DNA from: Asterella californica
Lineage: Eukaryota; Streptophyta; Marchantiopsida; Marchantiales; Aytoniaceae
Direction: 5' to 3'
Length of the DNA stretch: 64,000 bases
Assembly (NCBI GenBank): GCA_036924285.1
Contig: JAYKYS010000001.1
Location: 25,791,501 to 25,855,500 of the forward strand
Below are positions 33,582 through 44,027 of the stretch, piece after piece. Under the pieces are notes generated by a model. It worked only from the letters and a program-made list of their open reading frames with translations. It did not search any database and was not told where the DNA came from. Each line of letters begins with the position of its first letter. The first letter of the stretch is position 1. The translations under genes and the position numbers were made by a program.

Positions 33582-35583
33582 TGTGGTGCCCACAAATTAC
33601 AGGATGCGCGAATTTTTGAAATTTTTAAGAATAATAACTTGTTTGTATAACTGAAGAAGCGTTGTTACTTAAGGTTACGTCTTCCTTAACAGGAAGATGA
33701 TCTTAAGAGCTGTTTGTAATAAGAAGTTGACTTCTTCGGAAGACGGCTGTCTTCGGAAGAGTGTCTTCTCAGTTGCGTCTTCGGAAGATGAGAAGACGGC
33801 AGAAGACACCTGTCTTCCAGAAGACAGCGACCGCGAAGGACCAACCACGAGTTTTCGGGTAAGACAGTAGGTGTACCTACTGGGGTGCACCAAATAGGTA
33901 GGTAGGTCAAGAAGACACCCAAGGTCGAGAACCCCTAATCTGCGGGGAAGATGCGTGAGGAAGCACATTAGACGCATTCAACTTCCCGCAGCACAGCGCG
34001 CTTGAGAAGATCGATTGAGAGAGTGAGCTTCACGAGCTAGCATTGAGAGAGGAATCGAGTAAGACATCGAGGTAGGAGAGAACAAGTTGACAGCTAGGCG
34101 AAGGATGAAATCGAATCGCTAGAGCACAAACAGCAGAGAGAGCGAAGGCGTTTCTGTGGAGCTTCCGAGAAGTTGACTGTGGAGAGTGGCGAGTAGAAGC
34201 GAAGGGGAAATCAAAGTGTGGACCGAAATTGACAGCAGGCGCAGTCAAGAGGAGTCGCATTGAAAGCTAGTACAAGAGCCAGAAGCGCGCGGAGGTCGAA
34301 GGCAACTCGGAGAGCCGAAGAAGACTGTAGAGGTTCTTTCCCTTGTTCTTTCCCCTTCCCACCTCTTCTCGTCATTGTCTGGTACTCCCCGCGCTTCCTT
34401 GATTGTGTGCAGGCAGCCTGATCGATCACCCCCACCCCCCATTCTTTCTATTTGAGACATTGGGCGTGGAAGCGCTGCCCAATTTCTGTCAAGACATCTC
34501 CTTGCTTCTTCCCGAGCTCAATTAGAGCTTCCCTACTCCTAGTCTTCAAATTGGAGACCCCAACTATCAATTTCCCTACCCTACTACCTCTCTACCCCCG
34601 AAACTTGGAACAGAAGACGATTCGGAAGATGGGAACATCTTCGGAAGACGCTTCTTAAACTTGACTGTCTTCGGAAGACTGTCTTCGGAAGTCGACTGAA
34701 CACAATTCGTATCAAGAGTGGATTTGCTTTGCTTTTGTGTTTAGAGAGACTTGGTACGAATCCTGAGAGGTGTGGTGAGTTGTTTTGTTATTTCGAGAAG
34801 TTGGAAGTCGGGAACTAGGCCTGTGCCTCCCGGTCTTCCAAGCTTCTCAGCTCCCCATCTTCCTAGAGAGACTAGAAGACTGGAAGGCTGGCAAAATGAG
34901 CGAGAAGACGCGAGGGTCCATTCGGGTCTCTTCTGTCCGATCCATAGCAGCCGTTCCTTCTTCTTCCCGAACTTAGAAGAGAGTTGTGAGAAGTATTGCT
35001 GGCAGAATCTGGAGGGAATGGTCGAGGGTCATGTCTTCCCATCATGCAGCAAGCTTCTTCTGAGTGCGTATGAGAGATGAGAAGTCAGAAGAACAGAGTG
35101 CAGTTGTCTTGAGTCTGTTGTGAGGATAGATTGCGCGTAGGAAGACGAAGACAGGTGAGACCAGTGAAGGGAAGCCCGACTTCGGGAAGTCTTCCGAGAA
35201 AGACATTTAATCGGAAGCTGTCCCGAGTGTCTTCTTAGAGGCCACTGTCACCGCAGGAGCCCGTAACCATCTTCTGAATCTTTCTTATACTCTACTTCTC
35301 GCATATCTTGTATCTTCTGATAGGAAGTAGGATGTAATGCAAGGTGGGTTGTCTTCTTGGTAATCCATGCGAGGCCTTGCTTAGATAGGATTGTTTAGAT
35401 ATAGCTCGGAAGACGAGAGCTATCTAAGAAGTACTGTTAGAATCTCGGAAGACGGAGTAGCTGTCTTCTGGAAGACTAGTTTCGTCTTCTGAGAAGTAGA
35501 AGCTAGACTGTGGGCATTCGGGAAGGACTGAGCCTTCAGCTCATAGTAGGTGCTTGTGGTTTAGTGCAACAGATCTTTCAGGT

Positions 35584-36112
35584 ATGTCGATGCATCCGCG
35601 GGGCTTGGTGTTACCAGCGGCAGAATTGACCGAGGCCACTCCTTTCCTCAAGGAGTTGGGTCTTGACTTCTTCCTGTGGGATTGGAACCTCGCAGATCAA
35701 GGGCTTCTGGAGGAAGTGTGGGCAGCGTTACCACCGCGTAACCGTGTACCTACGAAGGCATGAGTAGCTCGAGGAAGACCGTCTTCCTGGACTGAAGACT
35801 GGTGGCGTAAGGCGTTTCACAGGCCTGAGTCCGAGAACCGAGGATATTGGTACGAGAAGAAGATCTTGCTTAGGATTGTGAGTTCATGGCATGTACCTGG
35901 GAGCACCACCTGCCTTTTCGTGGAAGACAGGCAGGGGAGGAACGGTTGGAAGATAGAATCTTACCGGGAGCCGAAGAAGCGCCTCCTGGCGAAGTTATTT
36001 CTGCATCTCTTTCCCAAGGGGAAAGCGCAGAAGACAAGGTACTTAGGCGATCAGGACGTGGAGTTCCTGGAATCAGTGTGGGATGACAGAGTACCCATCT
36101 ATTGGGGCGCGT
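35584..36112 (+). pseudogene. N1 LTR-encoded ORF, N-terminal part
   Basis: It starts at ATG 35584 (MSMHPRGLVLP; same start in N2 at 3009). A TGA at 35761-35763 interrupts it, after which the same frame continues open through SSWHVPGSTTCLFVED near 35880 to the M1 insertion at 36112. Across the insertion the frame is continuous (after removing one GCGT), so the protein was one unit. This N-terminal region looks globular, with many Trp, Leu and basic residues. I do not recognise it. The right LTR lacks this part. Confidence 0.65.
36109..36112 (+). repeat. M1 target-site duplication GCGT (left)
   Basis: It is repeated at 45646-45649 directly after M1. The 4-bp length agrees with family A but not with the 5-bp duplication of N1. 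Confidence 0.85.
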
Positions 36113-37730
36113 TGTCGAGTTGAGAGTTTTCATGGGAAGGGCGGAACCTTCTGGCTGTGATATGATCTTGAAGGCTGTGTTTGGCCTACTCAGGGAAGCG
36201 TTGGACTTCAGGCTATGGTTTCTTACTATACTGAGGTAGGCTTCAGATCATAAAGAAACACTATAAACACTCACTCAGGTCGAATGGACCCTCCAGTATG
36301 TTCAGGTGGCGAAAATCAGGTCAGACTAGCAGTAATAAGGTCAGACAGCGAACTTTAACAGTCCAGAAACAGAAACATACGATGGTTCAGACTTCAGAAT
36401 TCCTCCTACATGCAAGTGAGGCCCTACTGACCATACACACGAAGTTTCAGCTTGAGATCAAATCAGAGTGTCGAGATATGGGTAGAAACGTTCTGAGCAG
36501 AGAAATTACGGCAATTTCTGGTACCCAGACAGCTATTTCGACCTAGAACAGAGAATTGGCTCGATCACTTTCGAAGATTCTTACAGGATTTGCAGTACAC
36601 AGCTTGCTGAACACTCCAGTGAAGTTGGGCCTCCTGATTGTACATAGAACTCCAGATCTCGCTCTCTGAAGTTGCTGTTCCAGATTGAGAGCTTTTCGGA
36701 CCCCCTCTACTTCAGCGATCGCCCTGAATTACTCACAATTTCAATTGACATGAAAATTTGGGGACAGTCGTAGCCCTGCTGCCAATGAACGAGACCTCGA
36801 AGGTTTGAAGCGATTTTCTCAAATCTACTGCGATTGACACCGAAAACCCCAAAATCAACAGAAGTGCTGCAATTCTGGCACAAATCGAACTTCAATCAGC
36901 CATAACTCCTTCTTTATTGCTCCAAATCGATCAAAAATTTCGCTGACAGTGCTTGGCACGACGAACCCTATCTCCCTGTGCTCTCAGATTTCGAAGTCCC
37001 CTCTCCAAATGCTCGAACTCCTCTTAAGACCCCTACTACTAAGTTTAGCAGTAAGTAAAGACAAAATTGGACCAATGGGAGTTCATAGCTTCACTCCCCT
37101 GTCCTTTTGTGTCCCAAACCACGTGGTGACTTAAATTCATACATAGGCTACCACGTCAAGCCTCTAAAGTGCCAGCATAGACCCTAAACTACATGCGAAG
37201 ACATGTAAAACGACACGTAATCCCGAAAGATAACCTAACCTCGCTAGGAAGCATGCATGGGCGACATGTAATTACAACCCATGACCTTAACTCCATCTAC
37301 ATGGTAATCAACCTACTAAGACTCAAAAATACATAACATCCTCCAGTATCGACTTCTCTGAGGTCCTAATTTCACTCAGAGAGACTAACCCTTGACAGAG
37401 AGGTGAATTATTTACACTGTAAAATGATTCACATCACGACAACGTCAAGCCTCTAAAGTGCCAGCATAGACCCTAAACTACATGCGAAGACATGTAAAAC
37501 GACACGTAATCCCGAAAGATAACCTAACCTCGCTAGGAAGCATGCATGGGCGACATGTAATTACAACCCATGACCTTAACTCCATCTACATGGTAATCAA
37601 CCTACTAAGACTCAAAAATACATAACATCCTCCAGTATCGACTTCTCTGAGGTCCTAATTTCACTCAGAGAGACTAACCCTTGACAGAGAGGTGAATTAT
37701 TTACACTGTAAAATGATTCACATCACGACA
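36113..37730 (-). repeat. M1 3' LTR
   Basis: This LTR is 1,618 bp. Its right end (the U3 start on the element strand) is a perfect tandem duplication of 289 bp. It begins TGTCGAGTTG on the plus strand and ends CATCACGACA. Confidence 0.95.
37153..37730 (-). repeat. 289-bp perfect tandem duplication in M1 U3 (3' LTR)
   Basis: Units 37153-37441 and 37442-37730 look identical and each ends CATCACGACA. The second ends exactly at the LTR terminus. The same pair occurs in the 5' LTR at 45068-45356 and 45357-45645, so the duplication predates the last round of reverse transcription. Confidence 0.9.
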
Positions 37731-37742
37731 TCCACCCCCTCC
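37731..37742 (-). other. M1 polypurine tract
   Basis: On the element strand it is a purine-rich GTTTGGAGGGGGTGGA immediately before the 3' LTR TGTCG. Confidence 0.75.
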
Positions 37743-37845
37743 AAACCTGCACATCCTCCGGCATGTGCCAACCTCTTCAGTCTTCTGTTTGCTCTCCTTC
37801 ATCGTTACTCTCCTCTGCCTCAGCCACTTCAGTAGCCGAGTCGTC

Positions 37846-40800
37846 TTAATCTCTTGGCATCCTCTGCTTTGACTCTAGAAAGTTGAACAAATCTACTGAC
37901 CTTCCACGTCGTTTGAACAACTTCACTCGCTTGCCGGCCACAGATAGTTTCAAAGGAGTACCATCTAACTCACGTAAACTATAAGTGGCATTCTCGTATA
38001 CATTTAACACAACATAAGGCCCGAACCATCTTCGCGAGAACTTACGAAGTGTAGAATGCTGGTTCTCCAGCGTGCTATCATACACCAGAACCCAATCACC
38101 AACACGTATTGGCTTTGGTCGTAGTCGATGAGTCTTGTCGAAACGCTCTTTGTTTCTGACTCGAGCCACCTTCAGCTTCTCTTGCGCCTCAGCAAGATTC
38201 TCCTCCCTTCGCTCCAACTGCCTAGTTCGTAAAGCAAGGAGTGAAGTATGATCTATACCATCTTCCCACGGTAGCGTAGCCCACGTAGGAAAGTCCTCCT
38301 CAGCAGGCATAATCGGCTTCTGCCCCAACATAAGCTCAACTGGCATATACCCAGTCGTGGTACAATGTGTAGTCCTATCAGCCCATAAAGCAAATGGAAG
38401 TAGTCTCGGCCATTCTCTAGACCTACCATCACATGCTTTCACTAAAGCGTGAACAATAGAAAGATGTCCTCGTTCACTCTTACCAATCTCTTCCGGATTC
38501 ATGGCAGTAGTAAGTCGAAGCTTTACTCCATAACGAGCAAAGAACTCCTTCGCTTCTGCACCTCTCAGCTCGCCCCTATCTGCTCGTAGTCTTCCAACAG
38601 ATCCATAACGACAGATGATATCTTCAAGCACGAATCTACATATGTTCTCTGTAGTCTTCGTGCGCAGTGCTCGTCCCTCCACGTAGTTGGATAGATCTTC
38701 CCGAGCTAACACCAAGTAGCGCATCCTCCACAGTCCCGGTGGCATCATCACAAGATCAAGGACCCACGAAAAATGAATACTAGGTGGGTAGGTAGGTACA
38801 AGTCCATCTCTGTAGCGAACCTTGGAGTAGAACTGACAGTGCAGACACGATCCAACAAAATCCACCACGTCTTGATACAAGCCCTTCCACCAGTATCGCT
38901 CCTTCATCTTCGTATATGTAGCCCAGACTCCACGGTGTCCAGCCCACAAGGTGTCATGAAACTCCTTCAGCAGATTCAGCTTCGTCGGCTGATCATCCAC
39001 CACTCTAGCCAGCATCCCATCTCTTCTCTTCGGACGTTTCCACAGATAGCCTTCACGTAGAAGGTAACCGTACGCCTTTCTTCTAATCTCCTTAAACTCT
39101 GCATCACTCCAATCCTCTCGTCTGCATAATAAACTCAGATAATATCCGATATCGCGGAACTTTTCCGTGTAGAACTCCTCGTAGAACGACAGTGGTTCCA
39201 AGTCTGAAGTCTGCTGACCAACTTGGCACCAAACATCTCTCTTCTCTTCATCTTCGACTTCTGTAAACATCTCTTCTTCATCTGTATAACGAGCTCTAGA
39301 TAACATATCTGCAACAGGATTATCTTTTCCTGCAATATGCTTCAGCTCAGGGTTCATACTCCGGATATAAGCAATCCATCGTAGCATTGCTATGTCAGGA
39401 GTATCACAGTTTGCTATCATACCTAGCAAAGGCAAACAGTCTGTTTCTAGTATCACACGTGCACCTATCAAGAACTCTCGGTCTACCTTCATAGCAGTAA
39501 CAGCTCCCCACAACTCACGCTTCACTTGAGGGTAGTTACGTTGTCTATCTGTTAAGATCCGAGCTCCAAACCTTGAAACAAACCGCACGCCTTCTGCATC
39601 TTCTTGACCGACTGCCCATCCAATCGCCTTTGGACTCGTGTCAACAGTCAGTATGATAGATCTTCCGCTCTCGTAGCTAAGTCTCCTTAGTACCGGTGGA
39701 GACTTCAGTATCTCTTTCAACTGCTCCATCGTCTCGTGATGTTCTTGCCGCCAAGTAAACCTCTTTCCCTTCCTCAGAAGTGCATACAAAGGCTCGGCAA
39801 TGTGTGCATAATGAGGAATACTCACACGAAAGAACACACAAGCTCCTAAGAATCGGCGAACCTCAGTGATGTTGGTACAGTCTGCTATTCTTGCTATAGC
39901 ATCTACCTTTTCTGGGTTCGGCCGTCTTCCAAAAGTACCGCATAAGTGACCAACCACCACAATCTCTGACATTCCAAAACGAGATTTGGTACCTGACAGA
40001 GTAAGGTGTACCTCTTCCAAGCGCATCAGAATCTTCTCCACATCTCGGATGTGGTCTGCAACAAACTTTCTGCAACCATCAGCAGTCATAGTCTCGTCCT
40101 TGTCCTCCACCGGACAGCCTTTCATGGGGATATCATCAAGAAATGGGATAGTAACCTCAGGTACAAACTCTCGTAACACCTTATGCATCGCGTTTTGCAT
40201 ATGAGCTACTGAGTTTGTCGCACCCTGAGGAAGAGTACACATCCGCATCAACCCCAAAGGTGTACGCATGGTAGTCAAGTCTCTACTCTCCAAAGCAAGC
40301 TGAAACTGATCGTAACCTGAAAACAGATCTCCAATAGAATAGATAGATCTTCCAGCAAATGCCTCGGCTACTTCATCAACCACAGGTCCTGTCCCCACGT
40401 TTCGAATCGTGATGTTGTTGGCAGGCTGCAAGTCTTGGATGAAGCGTAAGGCTCCTGTCTTCTTAGGTACTGTGAACCATCGGCTAGAGTACGGAGCCAT
40501 AGATGGTTCAAGAATACCCATCCGCATCCTCTCTTTCAGTAACTCAATAACCTTCGGTAGCAAGGCACGAGGGACTGGAATCGGCTTCAAGTCCCAAGGT
40601 ACGTGAGGAACAGTGAAGATAACCATCGGAGCTATCACACTAGGATCCACACAACCAATCTCCTCAGCTGAGAAAGAAAATGCCTTACCATGGCTGACTA
40701 TCATCTGCTCAAAAGCTCGTTTCTCCACTTCAGTCAAGAAGCCACCCCCTCCTATCTGGAGCTGCTCGAGTGTCTCTTGAGTAAACTCGTGTCCTATCTG

Positions 40801-41376
40801 TTTAGGATCTCTCAGTACAGGCTCAGTGGCCGCTAACTCCATCTGCTGTCGTGAATCAACAGGTAACTGGGTCGCCACTGGTTTCACCTTCTTCGCTACA
40901 GTTTTGTATTTGGTGTGAACCTCTGCTTCTTCACGAGAGCCACACCAGCAGATTGCATCCTTCCATCCACTCTCCAGTCTCGGATGAGGACGAGATTGCA
41001 AGCACGAGGTAATCTCCTCATAGATCTTACAAGAGTGGATAGGGATCACCACCCTTCCTCCCATCTGCTCCATCATCCTATCTACATCATCCAGCCAACG
41101 AACAAAAGACTGTACACCTACAAACTCCTCGTAAACACCAGAAATCATCTCACCTTCCTTCAGAACTCCTGTACAGTGTAGATTTTCTGCATACTTCTCC
41201 ATCTGCCTTCTACTCTTCTCAGTCAAATCCTCTACACGCGTGAACTCACTCCAATCATCAGAACTGAAAGTCATCAAACCAGATTTCCAACTATGTACAG
41301 TGTAACTACTCTCAAAATCTTGGGCAACCTCTTCATCAGTCTGTTGTGATCCCACAGGTTGCTCAAGCGGGATCAT
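37846..41376 (-). CDS. pol: M1 Pol: RT, RNase H, integrase (1176 aa from first ATG)
   Basis: RT is recognised by WFTVPKKTGALRF-type and LFSGYDQF blocks and by FLDD with the aspartate pair at 414-415. The block before it is LPQGATNSVAHMQ, unlike the PFGLCNAPATFQ of A and N. RNase H follows (LTVDTSPKAIG, near 577). The integrase has an HHCC zinc region near 815-850, catalytic D874 and D933, and then E968, giving D-x34-E, one shorter than usual. It ends with a GPY module near 1118 and has no chromodomain. The frame is open 5' of the first ATG into the gag overlap. Translation as a Gag-Pol fusion by -1 frameshift is more likely than initiation at this ATG. No internal lesions are seen. Confidence 0.9.
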   Translation of the reverse strand: MIPLEQPVGSQQTDEEVAQDFESSYTVHSWKSGLMTFSSDDWSEFTRVEDLTEKSRRQMEKYAENLHCTGVLKEGEMISGVYEEFVGVQSFVRWLDDVDRMMEQMGGRVVIPIHSCKIYEEITSCLQSRPHPRLESGWKDAICWCGSREEAEVHTKYKTVAKKVKPVATQLPVDSRQQMELAATEPVLRDPKQIGHEFTQETLEQLQIGGGGFLTEVEKRAFEQMIVSHGKAFSFSAEEIGCVDPSVIAPMVIFTVPHVPWDLKPIPVPRALLPKVIELLKERMRMGILEPSMAPYSSRWFTVPKKTGALRFIQDLQPANNITIRNVGTGPVVDEVAEAFAGRSIYSIGDLFSGYDQFQLALESRDLTTMRTPLGLMRMCTLPQGATNSVAHMQNAMHKVLREFVPEVTIPFLDDIPMKGCPVEDKDETMTADGCRKFVADHIRDVEKILMRLEEVHLTLSGTKSRFGMSEIVVVGHLCGTFGRRPNPEKVDAIARIADCTNITEVRRFLGACVFFRVSIPHYAHIAEPLYALLRKGKRFTWRQEHHETMEQLKEILKSPPVLRRLSYESGRSIILTVDTSPKAIGWAVGQEDAEGVRFVSRFGARILTDRQRNYPQVKRELWGAVTAMKVDREFLIGARVILETDCLPLLGMIANCDTPDIAMLRWIAYIRSMNPELKHIAGKDNPVADMLSRARYTDEEEMFTEVEDEEKRDVWCQVGQQTSDLEPLSFYEEFYTEKFRDIGYYLSLLCRREDWSDAEFKEIRRKAYGYLLREGYLWKRPKRRDGMLARVVDDQPTKLNLLKEFHDTLWAGHRGVWATYTKMKERYWWKGLYQDVVDFVGSCLHCQFYSKVRYRDGLVPTYPPSIHFSWVLDLVMMPPGLWRMRYLVLAREDLSNYVEGRALRTKTTENICRFVLEDIICRYGSVGRLRADRGELRGAEAKEFFARYGVKLRLTTAMNPEEIGKSERGHLSIVHALVKACDGRSREWPRLLPFALWADRTTHCTTTGYMPVELMLGQKPIMPAEEDFPTWATLPWEDGIDHTSLLALRTRQLERREENLAEAQEKLKVARVRNKERFDKTHRLRPKPIRVGDWVLVYDSTLENQHSTLRKFSRRWFGPYVVLNVYENATYSLRELDGTPLKLSVAGKRVKLFKRRGRSVDLFNFLESKQRMPRD

Positions 41377-41411
41377 ATTAGTAGCAGATCCATCACTCTT
41401 GGTATCCCGTC

Positions 41412-43958
41412 CTACAAGAGTGGTTTCAGAAAACCCTTGTCCCTACAGATAGGAGAATCTCTCAAAGTCTGTCTATTTCGTTCGTGGTTCGTACGAACGG
41501 TCAGAAACTGAACAGAACGCTTATCATCTGGACTACGGATCCTAGCATTGTGAGATCCGTCATCCATTACCTTCGTCTCCATTCGAACTGCAGTGATATA
41601 AGGTTGACCAAGAATCACAGGATAAGAAGCAGAAGACTGCACGAAGAAGTGCTGATCTACCTCCACATCACCTAGCTTCACCCTCACGTTAGGACAAGCG
41701 CCATATAACTCACCCTTCTGGTTGTTTGCAGCTCGTAGCACCCAACCATGATTCAGTTCGATAGGCCACTGACCTCTCTCGTACACCTCCCGTGACATGA
41801 TGTTGATCTCAGAACCGTGATCAACTAACGCAGCAACAGGTTCAAGACTTCCAAGGCGAACTCGTGTAGCAGTCGTAGCACGAGCCCAGTGCCTTTTTCT
41901 GAAGTCACTATCAGTAGCTGGACTCTCATCGCCAGCTTCATCATCATCGAATTCAACAGTATTGGTACCAGCAACTAACGCTTCTTGCTGGTACTCTGTA
42001 TCATCAGCCTCCTGAAAATGCACCTTCCCGAATTCTGCATCATTAACAGAAGCTCCTACCATCTCTATCATCTGACTTTCTACTTGTTCAGACATCACCT
42101 GTCTCTTCCGCTTGATGATGTCGATGATCAGCTCGTGAAACTCCCTCTTCGCAATACCAAGAACTTCTCGAAGAGAAAACTCGATTCGCGCGTCAAGTAT
42201 TCTCTGCTCCAAGATGCTCTTGAGATCAGTTGAAGTCTCTATATCTGCTGCCAACTTGTAAGCCGGTCCTTTCCCTTTCTCTTGGGCAGTAAACCGTCTA
42301 CCAGCAGTCGTTGGCTCCTGCTGGGATCTCTGCACGTCCTCCATCGGACCCGGTGCAGGTGGAGGAGTTGCAGAAGTAGAAGGGATGTCTTCAGGAAGAG
42401 CCGCTCGTCTCCTTGTGACTCTTCGTCTATCTCCAACCTCCTCCGGAACTCCAGTATCAAGTTCAGAGGCTTCTCGCCGCCTCTTCTCCTCCACAGAAGC
42501 ATCCTGCCAGTGAACGTGTCTATCCACGTCCAAGAATGCTTTGATAGATGCAGCGTCAACAGGATCACTCCACCCTGTGACCCTACGGATAGTCTCTGCT
42601 CCTCTCTTCAATACTTCAGAAGGAACTTGAACAGGTTTCTTCTCAGTAGTCCTATCTAGCAACGTAGGACTAGAAGAAACTTCAATGTGACCGGCATATA
42701 CATCAGGATTTACCGGTGGTGCCATCAGTGCATGTACAGTTGCAGCAGCTGTAATCTGAGGTAGACTCCTCATGCCTCCTCGTCCAAACTGCGTGCTTAA
42801 CGGCTCTCCAGTAGAAGAAAGGTGTAGCCTACCGTTCTGGTAGCGAACCACACCATCTCGCAGAGCAGCCGTGAGTTCTTGACAGTCCTCTCGGAAATGA
42901 TCTTGACTGTCACACCAGATACATCTACGAACAGGAGCACCTCCTGGACGTGCAGCAGCAGGCGCCGGCGGCTGCTCTCTCTGCAATCCAGCTAGCTCCA
43001 CCTTCAGTTCTCTCATCTGCCGAATTAGGTCTTCAATTTGGTTCTGTTGTCCATGGTTCTCCGCAGGTCTCTGAATCGGTGCCCTTTGTGCTGGAATTGG
43101 CACAACTGGCATCAAAGGAACTGCAGCCGGGACAACAGGTCTGGGAGCAGGAGCCAGAGGTTGCTGTACTTGAGGAGCAGTGCGAGGTTGAGCGGTCACT
43201 TCTGCAAGCGGACGTCCTCCCACAGCCACTCTTCCACGCCTTTGTCTCGTCAATACGGCAACAGCATCCTCAACTCTCCCCCAATCAGTAGTAACTCCTC
43301 CTTCAGCCGATCGGTCAGCCAACATAAAGCACAACCGATCTGCCGTAGCATCATCGGTAGCTTGCAGGAAAAGCTCGGTTTTCCTAGCATCTAAGGTTAT
43401 CCTCTCAAGAGTTGAGAGTTGTCGGTATCTCCGATCAAACTCTCTCAGCATCTCATTCAGGTTCATCATACGACCAGGTTGCTGCTCAACCCAGTCCAGA
43501 AACGTTCTTCTAGTGACTCTCTCTGAATCTTCTTCGAGAAACTCCTCTCGAAGAGATCGTTCAAAACTCATCCACACACCTAGATTTCGTCTCTGCACAT
43601 CCCTAACTTGGTCCCGCAACTCAGGGATTACAGCTAACTCAAAACTACCTATCATTTCAGCATCAGTAACTCTAACTAGTTCCATCTCTCCTCGGTACTC
43701 ACGCAGATATCTAGAAATGTCTCTACCTTCAAACCTTCCACATCTATTCACAATTGCTTGCAAAGCCTTGGTAGATTTCAACTCACCCCCTCCAATGATC
43801 GGATGTTGTTGGACCAAGGCCGCAAGTGTCTTCAGAATCTCGGCCGTATCCAGACCAGGTGCAGACGTCCCTGTAGCCGCTGGTGCTACAGAAGGAGCTG
43901 CAGTAGACGTAGATGCAGCAGACGTAGAAGTAGCAGCAGCAGCACTCTTGCGATCCAT
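41412..43958 (-). CDS. gag-pro: M1 Gag-protease, 848 aa
   Basis: The start chosen is ATG 43956-43958, about 50 bp from the primer site; an open extension upstream begins only with TTG. The N-terminus is Ala/Ser/Thr-rich (residues 5-40). A capsid-like helical region follows (about 75-200), then a Pro/Ala/Gln-rich linker and a canonical CCHC knuckle, CIWCDSQDHFREDC, at 346-359. The C-terminal domain is a retropepsin-like protease with DHGS at 713-716 and an ILGQPY block before the end. In A and N the protease is on the pol side. Having it at the end of Gag means both Gag and Gag-Pol products carry it. ORF intact. Confidence 0.9.
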   Translation of the reverse strand: MDRKSAAAATSTSAASTSTAAPSVAPAATGTSAPGLDTAEILKTLAALVQQHPIIGGGELKSTKALQAIVNRCGRFEGRDISRYLREYRGEMELVRVTDAEMIGSFELAVIPELRDQVRDVQRRNLGVWMSFERSLREEFLEEDSERVTRRTFLDWVEQQPGRMMNLNEMLREFDRRYRQLSTLERITLDARKTELFLQATDDATADRLCFMLADRSAEGGVTTDWGRVEDAVAVLTRQRRGRVAVGGRPLAEVTAQPRTAPQVQQPLAPAPRPVVPAAVPLMPVVPIPAQRAPIQRPAENHGQQNQIEDLIRQMRELKVELAGLQREQPPAPAAARPGGAPVRRCIWCDSQDHFREDCQELTAALRDGVVRYQNGRLHLSSTGEPLSTQFGRGGMRSLPQITAAATVHALMAPPVNPDVYAGHIEVSSSPTLLDRTTEKKPVQVPSEVLKRGAETIRRVTGWSDPVDAASIKAFLDVDRHVHWQDASVEEKRRREASELDTGVPEEVGDRRRVTRRRAALPEDIPSTSATPPPAPGPMEDVQRSQQEPTTAGRRFTAQEKGKGPAYKLAADIETSTDLKSILEQRILDARIEFSLREVLGIAKREFHELIIDIIKRKRQVMSEQVESQMIEMVGASVNDAEFGKVHFQEADDTEYQQEALVAGTNTVEFDDDEAGDESPATDSDFRKRHWARATTATRVRLGSLEPVAALVDHGSEINIMSREVYERGQWPIELNHGWVLRAANNQKGELYGACPNVRVKLGDVEVDQHFFVQSSASYPVILGQPYITAVRMETKVMDDGSHNARIRSPDDKRSVQFLTVRTNHERNRQTLRDSPICRDKGFLKPLL
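41430..41436 (-). promoter_or_regulatory. Predicted -1 ribosomal frameshift site GGGTTTT
   Basis: On the coding strand G GGT TTT sits in the gag zero frame, five codons before the gag stop at 41412-41414. It fits X-XXY-YYZ. The pol frame is the -1 frame; its last upstream stop (TAG) is just 5' of the heptamer and it is open from there to the first pol ATG. The site therefore falls in the only window where slippage can join the two ORFs. A downstream pseudoknot was not assessed. Confidence 0.7.
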
Positions 43959-44006
43959 CTCTTCTCCTTGTAGTGAACTCAACCTTCTCAATCAATCACC
44001 CCAAGA

Positions 44007-44025
44007 GCTCTCAGTGGAAGCACCA
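44007..44025 (-). other. M1 primer-binding site
   Basis: On the element strand TGGTGCTTCCACTGAGAGC begins two bases after the 5' LTR end. TGG pairs with a tRNA CCA end. I cannot name the tRNA with confidence. Confidence 0.7.
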
Positions 44026-44027
44026 GA

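Noticed and set aside
33675..34460. Minus-strand frames at the N1 LTR start (also 55776-56361)
   Set aside because: They look conserved only because the two LTRs are near-identical DNA. N2 does not keep them.
35584..36112. Assignment of the LTR ORF N-terminus to a plant transposon-protein or plant-mobile-domain family
   Set aside because: The resemblance is only in general hydrophobic pattern. I could not point to diagnostic residues, so no family is named.
37153..37730. A CRISPR-like or satellite array
   Set aside because: There are only two units of 289 bp, repeated in each LTR of one element. No spacers and no further units.
43959..43991. Extension of M1 Gag to a TTG start
   Set aside because: The first ATG is at 43956-43958 and the extension runs almost into the primer site.
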